From an uncultured Aquimarina sp. (GTDB taxonomy: Bacteria > Bacteroidota > Bacteroidia > Flavobacteriales > Flavobacteriaceae), in assembly GCA_947496355.1 (NCBI GenBank), contig CANMCO010000002.1, positions 124,001 to 188,000 of the forward strand: DNA of 64,000 bases, written 5' to 3'. Of the stretch, positions 38,801 through 49,679 are shown piece by piece; position 1 is the stretch's first letter, and every line of letters begins with the position of its first letter. Both the position numbers and the translations under genes were made by a program. The notes beneath the pieces were generated by a model, which was not told where the DNA came from, made no database searches, and saw only the letters and a program-made list of their open reading frames with translations.

Positions 38801-40704
38801 TTTGACACAATATCAATTAGCATTTCCAAGTCTGTAGCGATCTTATTAACTTTTTCTTCTAATTTTTTGGCATCGATTACTTTTTTTATGCCGTTGAGTT
38901 CGTTTTGTTTTTCTTCAACACGGGTATGGTATGGTAAAAGTGCTTTGTCATCAAGTAAGAATTGAACGCATCGTTTAGAAATCTTTTCGGTGTACTTTGC
39001 TATTTCAGTTTCAAGCTGCTCAAGAAATGATTTATCGATGTATCGAATATCATTCAAGCCAATTACTTCTCCTCGTAGGGTGCGTAGTTGCGAGAGTGTC
39101 GAAACAAAGTCATCTATCGTTTTAAAAGAGCTACTTTTGATTTTTCCAAAAATAGCTTCAGCTTTATCCCGAGTTTTTTTGGTTTTATTTGCAGCCGTTT
39201 TACGAAACTGAACTACTTTTTCGAATTCATCAATGGCAGCATTTGCAGCTCCATTAATTTCTTGTAGAGGGATATCTAAACGAAACGTATCCTCTTCACG
39301 TATCCAATAATAACTATCAACAACTTCACTAGATAATTTGGCTAGATCGTCATACAACCCATCATAGTTGTCCTCTTTGTTAAGAAGTGTTATCAAGGCA
39401 TGACATTCGGCCATAGCTTTTACAATATCTTTGTTGCCGATCTTATACAACAATGTGTCTATATGTTCAGAAGGCAAAATGTCACCTTGCATAAAAGGCG
39501 TTTGCCAAATTTGGATTACATGGTGTTTAGTTTGATCGTCTTCGGTTTTAAAATAACACAATTCTCCTTGTTCTAGAATTGTAAAACCATTACAAACGAT
39601 AGGTGTTTTTACTTCTTGCTCTATTACATTATAAGACATTAGGGTATATAATCCTTTTTTGCTTTGGTAAAAAACATATAAAAAATCTTCTCCGTTGGGA
39701 GAGCTTATTTTTTCCTGAAATTTAACATTAGATACTTCATTTGTAAACAATTTATACTCTCCGGATTGAAGATAATATCCATTAGGATATATGATACCCT
39801 GATCATCAGGAAGAAGGATACATGCATCTTTTATACAGTCAATTTTTTTGACTTCCTGCATTTTATGGTTGTATACAAAATATCGAGGTGACTCCTGAAA
39901 AGGTTTAATTTCTAGAGTTATTAGATTTCCTAGATCTGCAAAACGATATTGTCCATCGTCTAGTGTTTGATCAATATGCTGCACTGCTTCATCAAAAATC
40001 CCTTTTCCTTCGTCTGTATTGTCTTCAATTTTGATAGTTAAATCTCCTCCAATAGTCTCGACAAATACTTTATCAAGGATTGAAATATGTGGATGCGCAC
40101 CATGGCGATGCATATCACGAGTCACTTCTGTCCAATTAAATTCGTGTTGCTTTGGGAATACAAATTCATGTTCACTACGATTGTCAACATAGATCAATTT
40201 GTCTTCATTGATTAACCATTTAAAGGTTTTAATGTCAGAGGTACTTTCACTAAGCTGAAAGACCATATGAAGGTAATTTCCAACAATGGCAAATTTTGAG
40301 AATATTGTATTGCGATAGTATTTATAGAGATTGGTAAAATCATCAATAAATATTGGGTCATTTATAAGATCCAGCGATTTTGCTATGAAATGATCATTAG
40401 AATAATTATAAATACTAAATACATCTGCCAAGGTAATCTCTGTGCGAAGCCCAAAATGTACGTTATATCCAAATAGACAAAACTTACCAATAGTAACAAT
40501 ATCTCTTGCTATACAATTGTTTTCTGTATTGATGCGGTTATTGGCAATAAGTTTGGTTTCTACACTGCCAAAAACCTCTTTTCTTGCATGATTAAGTTGT
40601 GTAAGGCGTTTTTGTAGTTCATCTTTGTGTTTTTGCAAACGATTCTGGATGATCTCATAAGTTCCTCCGTCTAGTTGTATGTTGTTCGTTTCGGTTTCTT
40701 CCAT
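35815..40704 (-). CDS. Giant coiled-coil AAA+ protein ('DNA repair ATPase' family)
   Basis: 1629 aa; C-terminal Walker A SPPGYGKTTLMEYMA, Walker B NVMLYLDDIQHC, sensor KFCVIMAGNPYTESG; central coiled coils; N-terminal beta-rich region. Confidence 0.85.
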   Translation of the reverse strand: MEETETNNIQLDGGTYEIIQNRLQKHKDELQKRLTQLNHARKEVFGSVETKLIANNRINTENNCIARDIVTIGKFCLFGYNVHFGLRTEITLADVFSIYNYSNDHFIAKSLDLINDPIFIDDFTNLYKYYRNTIFSKFAIVGNYLHMVFQLSESTSDIKTFKWLINEDKLIYVDNRSEHEFVFPKQHEFNWTEVTRDMHRHGAHPHISILDKVFVETIGGDLTIKIEDNTDEGKGIFDEAVQHIDQTLDDGQYRFADLGNLITLEIKPFQESPRYFVYNHKMQEVKKIDCIKDACILLPDDQGIIYPNGYYLQSGEYKLFTNEVSNVKFQEKISSPNGEDFLYVFYQSKKGLYTLMSYNVIEQEVKTPIVCNGFTILEQGELCYFKTEDDQTKHHVIQIWQTPFMQGDILPSEHIDTLLYKIGNKDIVKAMAECHALITLLNKEDNYDGLYDDLAKLSSEVVDSYYWIREEDTFRLDIPLQEINGAANAAIDEFEKVVQFRKTAANKTKKTRDKAEAIFGKIKSSSFKTIDDFVSTLSQLRTLRGEVIGLNDIRYIDKSFLEQLETEIAKYTEKISKRCVQFLLDDKALLPYHTRVEEKQNELNGIKKVIDAKKLEEKVNKIATDLEMLIDIVSNLQIEDTSHSTKIIDNISLIFATINQLKAGIKNKIKSLGSKEANAEFAAQIKLVNQSIINYLDIATTPEKTDELLNKVSVQLEDLEGRFADFEEFITQIIEKREEVYNAFEARKNSLIEARNKKAVAFENAANRILKGVNKKALSFNSVVDINGYFASDLMINKLRDIVSQLQILDDAGKAEAIETALKVAKEDATRKLKDKQDLYEDGENIIKLGKHKFGVNKQPLDLTIVYKDRALAYHLTGTDFYKEITDEILLKSKKYWDQELISENPEVYRAAYLAYKIFKSIDEKKLLNLTEEELLELVKSESSKNYTEGYVKGVHDVDASKILKVLVTKDHDLGLLCFAPDNRAFAQFFWYSLTAEKQLYWNTTLKASGAVLEVFPNSNEHQKLITNLEKEIIAFSQTKLLFDPSLSNDIANYLFAELQKDQTFCISQTAIELYDAFIDELKKKKVFIKLKKSLQLDIKQRSNANGGWNDRINLALQWVASFLKQYYPLKTNYAQEIVCILLFKDESALEVIHVNPFKTIEGLKGSHKTITEGKFTFNYHDFISKLAQFTQIEVPAFETYREAKHKVTENLKEDLKLNEFKPKVLSSFVRNKLIDQVYLPLFGDNLSKQLGSVGENKRTDRMGMLLLISPPGYGKTTLMEYMANRLGLVFMKINGPAIGHEVTSVDPMAANNTASREELKKLNLAFEMGNNVMLYLDDIQHCNPEFLQKFISLADGTRKIEGIYDGNPKTYDLRSKKFCVIMAGNPYTESGEKFQIPDMLANRADIYNLGDIIGDTADLFKLSLIENSMTSNLVLHQLSSKYFEDIYRLIEIVETGSQEGIELKGNHTKQEIQDYLSVLEKVVTIRNTVLKVNEAYIKSAAMEDAYRIEPSFKLQGSYRDMSKLVSKVVPIMNEKELQTLLLSHYENESQTLTSAAEANLLKFKEMTATIVDEETVRWEAIKETFVKNNKLKGFGGKNEMAQVLAQMMQFSEHLSGIQDVLKRGLEKQ

Positions 40705-40864
40705 AGTTTTACTCTAGTGTTTACTCAGAGTTATAAATTCCCCTCTTTTTGAGAAGGGGACAGGTTTATCGTTGATAAATCAGGGGTGGTGTGGGATCCA
40801 CAACCAACTCTTTCTTCCGCTGCAAGTAATTCATTCTCCTCCTTGAAATAAGGAGGAGAGCTTT

Positions 40865-41128
40865 TTAGGTCATATTATATACTATTACTCCAGCTATCAA
40901 AACGATTACTAATCCAGAAGCAATTAATCGTCTTCTAAAAAGAGACTGTCTCTGAATCTTTAGCTTCTCTCTGATTTCTTGTAATAGCTCTTCAGAAACA
41001 GGTTCTATTTTGATACCTTGGCTTGCTGAATCAAACCCAGTCCATCCTTCAAAAGCTTCTCTTTTACTTCTTCTGCTATTATTCCGTAAAGAATGAATAG
41101 CTTGCATCATTGCTCCTTCTCCTCCCAT
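40865..41128 (-). CDS. Small membrane protein (87 aa) in the flotillin operon
   Basis: MGGEGAMMQAIHSLRNNSRRSKREAF...RRRLIASGLVIVLIAGVIVYNMT; single C-terminal TM. Confidence 0.65.
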   Translation of the reverse strand: MGGEGAMMQAIHSLRNNSRRSKREAFEGWTGFDSASQGIKIEPVSEELLQEIREKLKIQRQSLFRRRLIASGLVIVLIAGVIVYNMT

Positions 41129-41301
41129 AATTAAACAATATTAAAAATTAAACAAATCCCATTCAGTCAATTCCTCGCTACCCTAAAGAGAGTTCTTGAC
41201 TTTCAGGGATTGACTTTATGGGTCTAAAAAAATATTTATGATTTGATTCATAAAGTATATTTCATTCTCCTCCTTTCGAAGAAGGAGAAATTCTTTGGAT
41301 A

Positions 41302-43368
41302 TTATTTCAGTTTTTTATCTGAAAGGCCTAATCCGCTTGCCAGGTTAAACAAATTGGTAAACAGATTATTTTCTGCGGGATCTGTAGTTTTCTGTTTTAG
41401 TTCTAGCAGTAGATTAGCTATTGTGAGGTTTTTTATGTCTTCTGAAGAAATTCCATATTTAGTAGCAAATTCTTTTATTTTTTCTAAGAGATTGCCTTTT
41501 ACATCTTCGCTTCCAAGGATTGCATCTTTTACATCCTGAATGTTGTCAGAATGTTTTACCAATCTGTCAATTCCCTTAGCTTTGGTAATCTGGCCCATAA
41601 TTTGCTCAAAGAACATAGTTTCACCTCCCACAATATCTATATTAGCTGCTTTTAATGCTTCACTGATTACTTCGGCCTGTGCATCTGCAATTTCTTTTTG
41701 AATATTGATGTGCGCTAAATCGACTTGTAATTCTTTATCCAGGCGTAGCTTAAATTCTTCATGTTCTTTACCAACACCATCAAGTTTTTTCATAGCTTCA
41801 GCTTTTTCTTCAATTCCTACTGCATCTGCAAGTGCTTTTTCTTTGATCACTTCAGCTTCTGCCATTCCTTCTTTACGAATTGCTTCAGCTTTGGCTTCAA
41901 TTCCTGCTGCTTCTGCTTTAGCTTTCTTTTCAATTACAATAGCCTCAACCATTCCTTCACGTTCATGTGCATCTGCCTTGGCATGCATTACTTGTGCTTC
42001 GGACATTCCAAGTGTTGCCTCTTCTTTGGCCTGTGCTTCGGCAAGTGTTTTACGTGCTTCAGCTTCTTTTTCACTAGCTTCTTTTTGTGCTTGCGCTTCG
42101 ATATTGATTTCTTCTGCTTTTTGTTTGGCCGCTTCTTTTTGAGCTTCTGCAGCTTTTATAGTTTTTATTAAGTCTTCTTGAGCATTTGCCTCGGCTACGG
42201 TAATTTTTACTTGTTTATCACGATCTGCAGTTTTAAAAGCTTCAATGTCTTTCATGTTTTCTCGTTCCTCTACTACGCCTTTTTCCAGCATCACACGATC
42301 ACGAATCACATCCTGAATGTTTTTCTTTTCGACCTCAACCACTTTTTCTTTCTCAATCTGAGCCAACGTCACTATTCTTTCACGTTCTGTAGCTTCAAGC
42401 ATTCTGTCTTTCTCTACTCTTTCAGTTTCTACAGCGTCAGTACGTTGTTTATTTTTGGCAGCAACAATAATTTGACGTTCCATGTTTTCTTCAGCTACTT
42501 TTACCTTCTCCTGAGTCGAAATACGCGCTGTTTCAGATTTTAGGCGTTCTTCTTCAGAAACTTTTAATATTTCCGCTTCTTCTCTGGATTTGATATTAGA
42601 GATTTCTCTTTTCTGTTGCTCCTCTTTCTCTGCCAATTGCTTATCCAATTCTAGAATTGCTTCACGAGCTTCAACATCTTGTTTGCGGATTACTTTTTCC
42701 TCATCACGCTTAATAAGGTTAGATTTAATATTCTGCGCGGCGGTTAGTTCAGTAATCTTTTTGATACCCTCCGCATCCAAAATATTGTCAGCTTTCATAA
42801 CACTTAATGATGTCTGTTCCAGATCATCTATCGCACAATCGTCAAGAATATAGCCGTTAAGATCTGTTCCGATTATATTCACAATCTCATCTCTAAATTC
42901 TCTTCTAGCTTCATACAGTTCTACAAATTCGAATTTCTTACCTACAGTTTTTAAGGCTTCAGAAAATTTCGCGTCAAATAAACTACGAAGCGTATCAATT
43001 TCTGAAGCACGATTACAACCAATAGTTTGTGCAACGTTGATAATATCCTCTACAGATTTGTTTACTCTTACAAAGAAAGCTACCTTGATATCAGCACGAA
43101 TATTATCCTTACAGATCAATCCGTTTACTCCCGTTCGCTCGATCTCGATTTTTTTGATAGAGATATCCATAATTTCTACTCTGTGAAGTACCGGAATAAC
43201 ATAAAGACCTTTGTCAAATGCTACTGCAGTTCCTCCAAAACCTGTTCGTACAAGAGATTCTCCTTGAGGAATTTTCCTGTAGAAAATAGCGATGATTATA
43301 AAATAAAGTACAATTAGAAGTACTAATGCTACCACCACTATGATGGCTATGCTTGCTATATTGCTCAT
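41302..43368 (-). CDS. Flotillin/band 7 (YqiK-like) protein
   Basis: N-terminal TM, IPQGESLVRTGFGGTAVAFDKGLYVIPVLHRVEIMDISIKKIEIERTG, long EA/K-rich coiled coil. Confidence 0.92.
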   Translation of the reverse strand: MSNIASIAIIVVVALVLLIVLYFIIIAIFYRKIPQGESLVRTGFGGTAVAFDKGLYVIPVLHRVEIMDISIKKIEIERTGVNGLICKDNIRADIKVAFFVRVNKSVEDIINVAQTIGCNRASEIDTLRSLFDAKFSEALKTVGKKFEFVELYEARREFRDEIVNIIGTDLNGYILDDCAIDDLEQTSLSVMKADNILDAEGIKKITELTAAQNIKSNLIKRDEEKVIRKQDVEAREAILELDKQLAEKEEQQKREISNIKSREEAEILKVSEEERLKSETARISTQEKVKVAEENMERQIIVAAKNKQRTDAVETERVEKDRMLEATERERIVTLAQIEKEKVVEVEKKNIQDVIRDRVMLEKGVVEERENMKDIEAFKTADRDKQVKITVAEANAQEDLIKTIKAAEAQKEAAKQKAEEINIEAQAQKEASEKEAEARKTLAEAQAKEEATLGMSEAQVMHAKADAHEREGMVEAIVIEKKAKAEAAGIEAKAEAIRKEGMAEAEVIKEKALADAVGIEEKAEAMKKLDGVGKEHEEFKLRLDKELQVDLAHINIQKEIADAQAEVISEALKAANIDIVGGETMFFEQIMGQITKAKGIDRLVKHSDNIQDVKDAILGSEDVKGNLLEKIKEFATKYGISSEDIKNLTIANLLLELKQKTTDPAENNLFTNLFNLASGLGLSDKKLK

Positions 43369-43375
43369 AATTTGA

Positions 43376-44089
43376 TTAATAGTTTAATGGTTGAATGATA
43401 TAAAGTTGTTTGTTTTTTACTTGGTTTATAATTTCTACAGGAGTATTTGCAGGAATCTCCATCCCATCCTTTGATTTTACCATAACTTTGATAGGATCTG
43501 ATTGAATTTTTATTTCTAATATTGAAATTTTTCCTCCAGAAAGAGAACTTTGTAATACTCCTTGTCTTCCCAATAGTTCTAGTGCACGTTCTCCCTTATT
43601 ATTGAAATTTGTAAAGAACCTTTTGAAAGGTGTGGTAAATATTTTAGTTAAAAATAAAGCTGGAACAATACCTCCAAAGAAAAATATAAATCCAAAGTCA
43701 GTATTATAACTACTAGTTATTGAAGTGCCTGACATAGTGATTGCCCACCAAAATAGTACAAAGAAAGTAAAGGTGAACATAAATGGTAAGCCCACAAAAT
43801 TGAAATAAATCAGGAACATCTGAAAGAAGTTTAGTTTGCCACGACGGCGAATTATATCTTCTTTTTTTACTTCGGTATTAGAAATATCCTGAATGTCTAA
43901 ATTTGCTCTTGCATCAAAATCTGTGTCCATCTCTACATCTACATCTGTATCGATATCAATATCAGCATCAAAGAAATCCAAATCGATTCCTGTTAAGGTA
44001 GTGAGTAACCAATAAAGGATTAACAACCCAAAAAGAATAGTCAATGGTAGATTGACGATAGATATGGCTATTTCAAATAATTCTTTCAA
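43376..44089 (-). CDS. NfeD/YqiJ-like membrane protein with C-terminal OB-fold
   Basis: TM segments followed by beta-rich LLGRQGVLQSSLSGGKISILEIKIQSDPIKVMVKSKDGMEIPANTPVEIINQVKNKQLYIIQ; adjacent to flotillin. Confidence 0.75.
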   Translation of the reverse strand: MKELFEIAISIVNLPLTILFGLLILYWLLTTLTGIDLDFFDADIDIDTDVDVEMDTDFDARANLDIQDISNTEVKKEDIIRRRGKLNFFQMFLIYFNFVGLPFMFTFTFFVLFWWAITMSGTSITSSYNTDFGFIFFFGGIVPALFLTKIFTTPFKRFFTNFNNKGERALELLGRQGVLQSSLSGGKISILEIKIQSDPIKVMVKSKDGMEIPANTPVEIINQVKNKQLYIIQPLNY

Positions 44090-44147
44090 TGGTTTGGTTA
44101 TTTAGTTACAAAATAGTTTTTAAGATCAGTTTTGAAATCAAGACTTA

Positions 44148-44852
44148 TTAGTTCTTGATTCCTAATTGCTCTTTAAGCTTTGCTAAATCGTCTTCTGCAT
44201 TAGTCTGAGTTATGTCAACGGCTTTATCGATTTCTTCATCAATTGATTTAGACGTGTTCGCAATATCACCATATGCCTCGGCTAAAGCTTCTTCTTGATT
44301 TACCTTGTCTTTCATGCGTTCTAGCATAGAAACCGTGCTTGAACTATCAATTTCTGCCATTTGCTTATTTACATTTTTCGTAGCCGTAGAAACCTTCACA
44401 CGCGCTTTTAGTGTTTTGAGTTCGTTTTCCCATTTATTAATGTTCTGTTTGATATCCTGTATATTTTTTTCTAATTGATTCACAGAGTTGTCAAACTTTT
44501 CAGATTCTCCTTTACTGCGGCTTACATGCTGTATGGCCTCTTCTTTTTTTACTAAAGCCTGTTTCGCCAGGCGATCAGCTTCAGATGAATCAATACTGCC
44601 ACCTTGAGCTTTTTTTAGAATTAGCATTGCTTTTTGCTGATAATCTTCAGCTTTAGTAGAAAATTCTTCCGCTTCATTTTTTGCTCTTATAGCAAGGGCT
44701 TTAACTTGGGCCAAGGCTTCAAGGCTTTTTTCAAGATCAGTTTTCATATCGCGTATCCCTTGTTCGGTCATCTTGATAGGATCTTCCATTTTATCAATCG
44801 CAGAATTTGCCTCAGCTTCCCCTATTTTAAATAATCGTTTAAAAAAGTTCAT
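44148..44852 (-). CDS. PspA/IM30 family protein
   Basis: MNFFKRLFKIGEAEANSAIDKMEDPIKMTEQGIRDMKTDLEKSLEALAQVKA; coiled coil throughout. Confidence 0.9.
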   Translation of the reverse strand: MNFFKRLFKIGEAEANSAIDKMEDPIKMTEQGIRDMKTDLEKSLEALAQVKALAIRAKNEAEEFSTKAEDYQQKAMLILKKAQGGSIDSSEADRLAKQALVKKEEAIQHVSRSKGESEKFDNSVNQLEKNIQDIKQNINKWENELKTLKARVKVSTATKNVNKQMAEIDSSSTVSMLERMKDKVNQEEALAEAYGDIANTSKSIDEEIDKAVDITQTNAEDDLAKLKEQLGIKN

Positions 44853-44856
44853 AGTA

Positions 44857-45252
44857 CTAGTATTTTGAAAAATTTATAATGTGTTCTGAATACTCACCTA
44901 ATAATAGGCCTAAAGAATTTAATGATCCTTCAAGCTCATTGAGATCCAGGTTTTCGACCTGCAGTGTATCTCTAAAGATTACTTTATCTCCAGTATTATC
45001 CAAGACAAAAGCACCATGGACGATATCTCGATTTTTTTGAAGCAAACTGCGGTATATCAATTCATTTTTGTTTTTTATATTAAAAATATGCTGTTCCATT
45101 ATTAAAATGGGTGGCGCGACTCCAAGAATCATATTTTTGATTCCTTCACTCTCCTTGCTAATCATGATAATCCCTTCTCTTTGGTTTTCATGAATGATGT
45201 TATAATTGAGTTGAAGTAAAAAGTCTTTCACCAGTTGAAAATGATTTTGCAT
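44857..45252 (-). CDS. YbjN/type III secretion chaperone-like fold protein
   Basis: 131 aa; HGAFVLDNTGDKVIFRDTLQVENLDLNELEGSLNSL; first gene of the operon. Confidence 0.5.
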   Translation of the reverse strand: MQNHFQLVKDFLLQLNYNIIHENQREGIIMISKESEGIKNMILGVAPPILIMEQHIFNIKNKNELIYRSLLQKNRDIVHGAFVLDNTGDKVIFRDTLQVENLDLNELEGSLNSLGLLLGEYSEHIINFSKY

Positions 45253-45575
45253 TTGATGACTGATTTAATTGATAATTAGTGATTTAATTCAGATTAGTTG
45301 CTAGTATGTCAATATTACAAAAAGTAACATACATTTTCAGTAATTTGTTTAGCTAAATTAGTTAGATATATTATCAGAGTAATCATAGATTTGAATGATT
45401 TAAGTTAGTAATTAAATGTTCGCTAAAAATTTTAGTATAATTCCCCTTACTTCTTAAGAAAAGAATAAAATCTCGAAGTATTTCTACTAAAATTAGCTTT
45501 TTAATAAGATATTAGCTAATATTGTTAGTGTAAATGTACAACTATTTTTAATAATTGCAAATAAAATTAGCAAAA

Positions 45576-46334
45576 ATGTCTTTTTTTGGAAAAAATATTA
45601 AAAAGATAAGAGGAGTAAAAGGCTTGAGTCAGCAGGCATTTGCTGAGCTTTTTGACCTTAAAAGAGGCACTCTGGGGGCATATGAAGAAGGTAGAAGTGA
45701 GCCTAAAATCGAAACAATCATTAAAATTGCTAATCATTTTAGCATTCAGATTGATGATTTGCTTACCCATGAATTAACAGTAAATCAACTCTTAAAGTTT
45801 AAAGGTGACCTTACTACGTATGCCGAAGATGTAAAACGAGAGCAGTTTGCTACTATCCCATGTATTACCGATAATACATCAAGTGATTATATAACATTAT
45901 TTAATAATGAAGAATTTATTAAAGAATTGCCTGCAATGCAATTGCCTCTAAATCCAACTAAAGAATTTAGAGGGTACACAGTTTCTAATTTAGAAATGAC
46001 ATCTCATGATAAAGGATTTTATCCCAAAGACATAGTAGTAGGAGAGAAGGTGCCGGCAACTGTTATTAAGAAACTAAATAATGGTACATTGGTTTTTGTT
46101 GTGGTAGATGGGAAGTTGATTTTTAGAAGACTTTATATCACCAAGGGAAATGCTGTATTACGAGCAGATCATAAAAATATTGAAGATTCAGCATATCCCA
46201 TAGCTGATATTAAAGAAATGTGGAGAGTGCGATATGTATTTTGCAAACGTATTCCAGAATTTGGAGACCATGTAGAGGATAAACTATTAATTATTGAGCA
46301 GCAACTCCAGAAAATGAAAGATAGACTGGGGTAA
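45576..46334 (+). CDS. XRE-family HTH regulator with S24/LexA-like C-terminal domain
   Basis: HTH IKKIRGVKGLSQQAFAELFDLKRGTLGAYEEGRSEPKIETIIKIANHF; C-terminal beta-rich region; start refined to MSFFGKN. Confidence 0.85.
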   Translation: MSFFGKNIKKIRGVKGLSQQAFAELFDLKRGTLGAYEEGRSEPKIETIIKIANHFSIQIDDLLTHELTVNQLLKFKGDLTTYAEDVKREQFATIPCITDNTSSDYITLFNNEEFIKELPAMQLPLNPTKEFRGYTVSNLEMTSHDKGFYPKDIVVGEKVPATVIKKLNNGTLVFVVVDGKLIFRRLYITKGNAVLRADHKNIEDSAYPIADIKEMWRVRYVFCKRIPEFGDHVEDKLLIIEQQLQKMKDRLG

Positions 46335-46792
46335 AACGTAGAGTATCTGTTCTTAATAATTTTGTACAAATTAATGTTATTATATATCCTTCTAGGAACT
46401 TAAATACAAGATTTCTACAATTTATTATTTTTACTTCTAAACGTGAAATTACTTTTTCGTATAATTTCCTATTTCATATAATTCTGTAGTTCTACTAATT
46501 AAGAATTTTCAAATTGTCTTGGATATTCCCGATTTCGAGTTCCGTAGATAAGCTATTTTTGGCTATGCAAAGAATAAGTAATCAGCGAATTAGATATCGG
46601 AAAAGACATAAATAATAGGTATATTTAGTTATGATTACCTTATTTCCCTGAATTGATATCACAAACCTATGTATTGGTTAGATTTATAAAGGTGCTCAAT
46701 GACTTTATAGTTTTTATATATTGTTTTATTTAAATTTATAAGAAAAATTTATTGTATTTTTAAGTATTCTAAAAAATTAATAAACTCTTTAA

Positions 46793-49033
<2,241 letters not shown>

Positions 49034-49054
49034 TATTTGTAATAACAAATTTTG

Positions 49055-49100
49055 AACACTTTAACAGGTAATTTTGTAATTAACTATCTGTTAAAGTGTT
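49055..49100. repeat. Perfect 13-bp inverted repeat between katG and the ankyrin gene
   Basis: AACACTTTAACAG ... CTGTTAAAGTGTT. Confidence 0.8.
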
Positions 49101-49211
49101 TAATGATAATAGGGTTCTGGTAAATCTTGTGTGTAAGATTTTTATTGATTTTTTTTATATAAAATGGAAGTACATATTTTTATGTCATAATTATTATAGA
49201 TATATTATTCT

Positions 49212-49679
49212 ATGGAAGATATTTTTAATGCTATTAGATCTGAAGAATTGAGTGAAGTGCAAGCTATTCTCAATATTAACCCACACCTTGTAGATACAAA
49301 AGATGTAAGAGGTTCTACACCATTATTATTAGCTACATATTATGGATATGAACAGATTACAAGACTAATCCTAGACTATAATCCAGATATCAACGCAAAA
49401 GACAGTTCAGGAAATACGGCATTAATGGGGGTTTGTTTTAAAGGGTATTATGATATAGCAGAATTATTGATTAAATCAGGAGCAGATGTAAACCAGAAAA
49501 GCTTTAATGAAGCAACTGCACTAATATATGCCGCTACTTTTGGTCAAAAAGAAATTATCAAATTATTGATTGAAAATGGAGCAGATGTCTCGGCCAAAGA
49601 TAATAGAGGATATACTGCAGAAATGCATGCCAAAAATCAAGGTTTAGATATCTCAGAATTATTTAATGTTAGTAAATGA
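49212..49679 (+). CDS. Ankyrin repeat protein
   Basis: Ankyrin repeats: RGSTPLLLATYYGYEQITRLILDYNPDINAKDSSGNTALMGVCFKGYYDIAELLIKSGADVN. Confidence 0.92.
   Translation: MEDIFNAIRSEELSEVQAILNINPHLVDTKDVRGSTPLLLATYYGYEQITRLILDYNPDINAKDSSGNTALMGVCFKGYYDIAELLIKSGADVNQKSFNEATALIYAATFGQKEIIKLLIENGADVSAKDNRGYTAEMHAKNQGLDISELFNVSK

Noticed and set aside
41705-42853. Several + strand ORFs (145, 136, 121, 87 aa) antisense to flotillin
   Set aside because: They are Ser/Phe/Cys-rich reverse translations of the A/E/K-rich coiled coil, with no recognisable domain.
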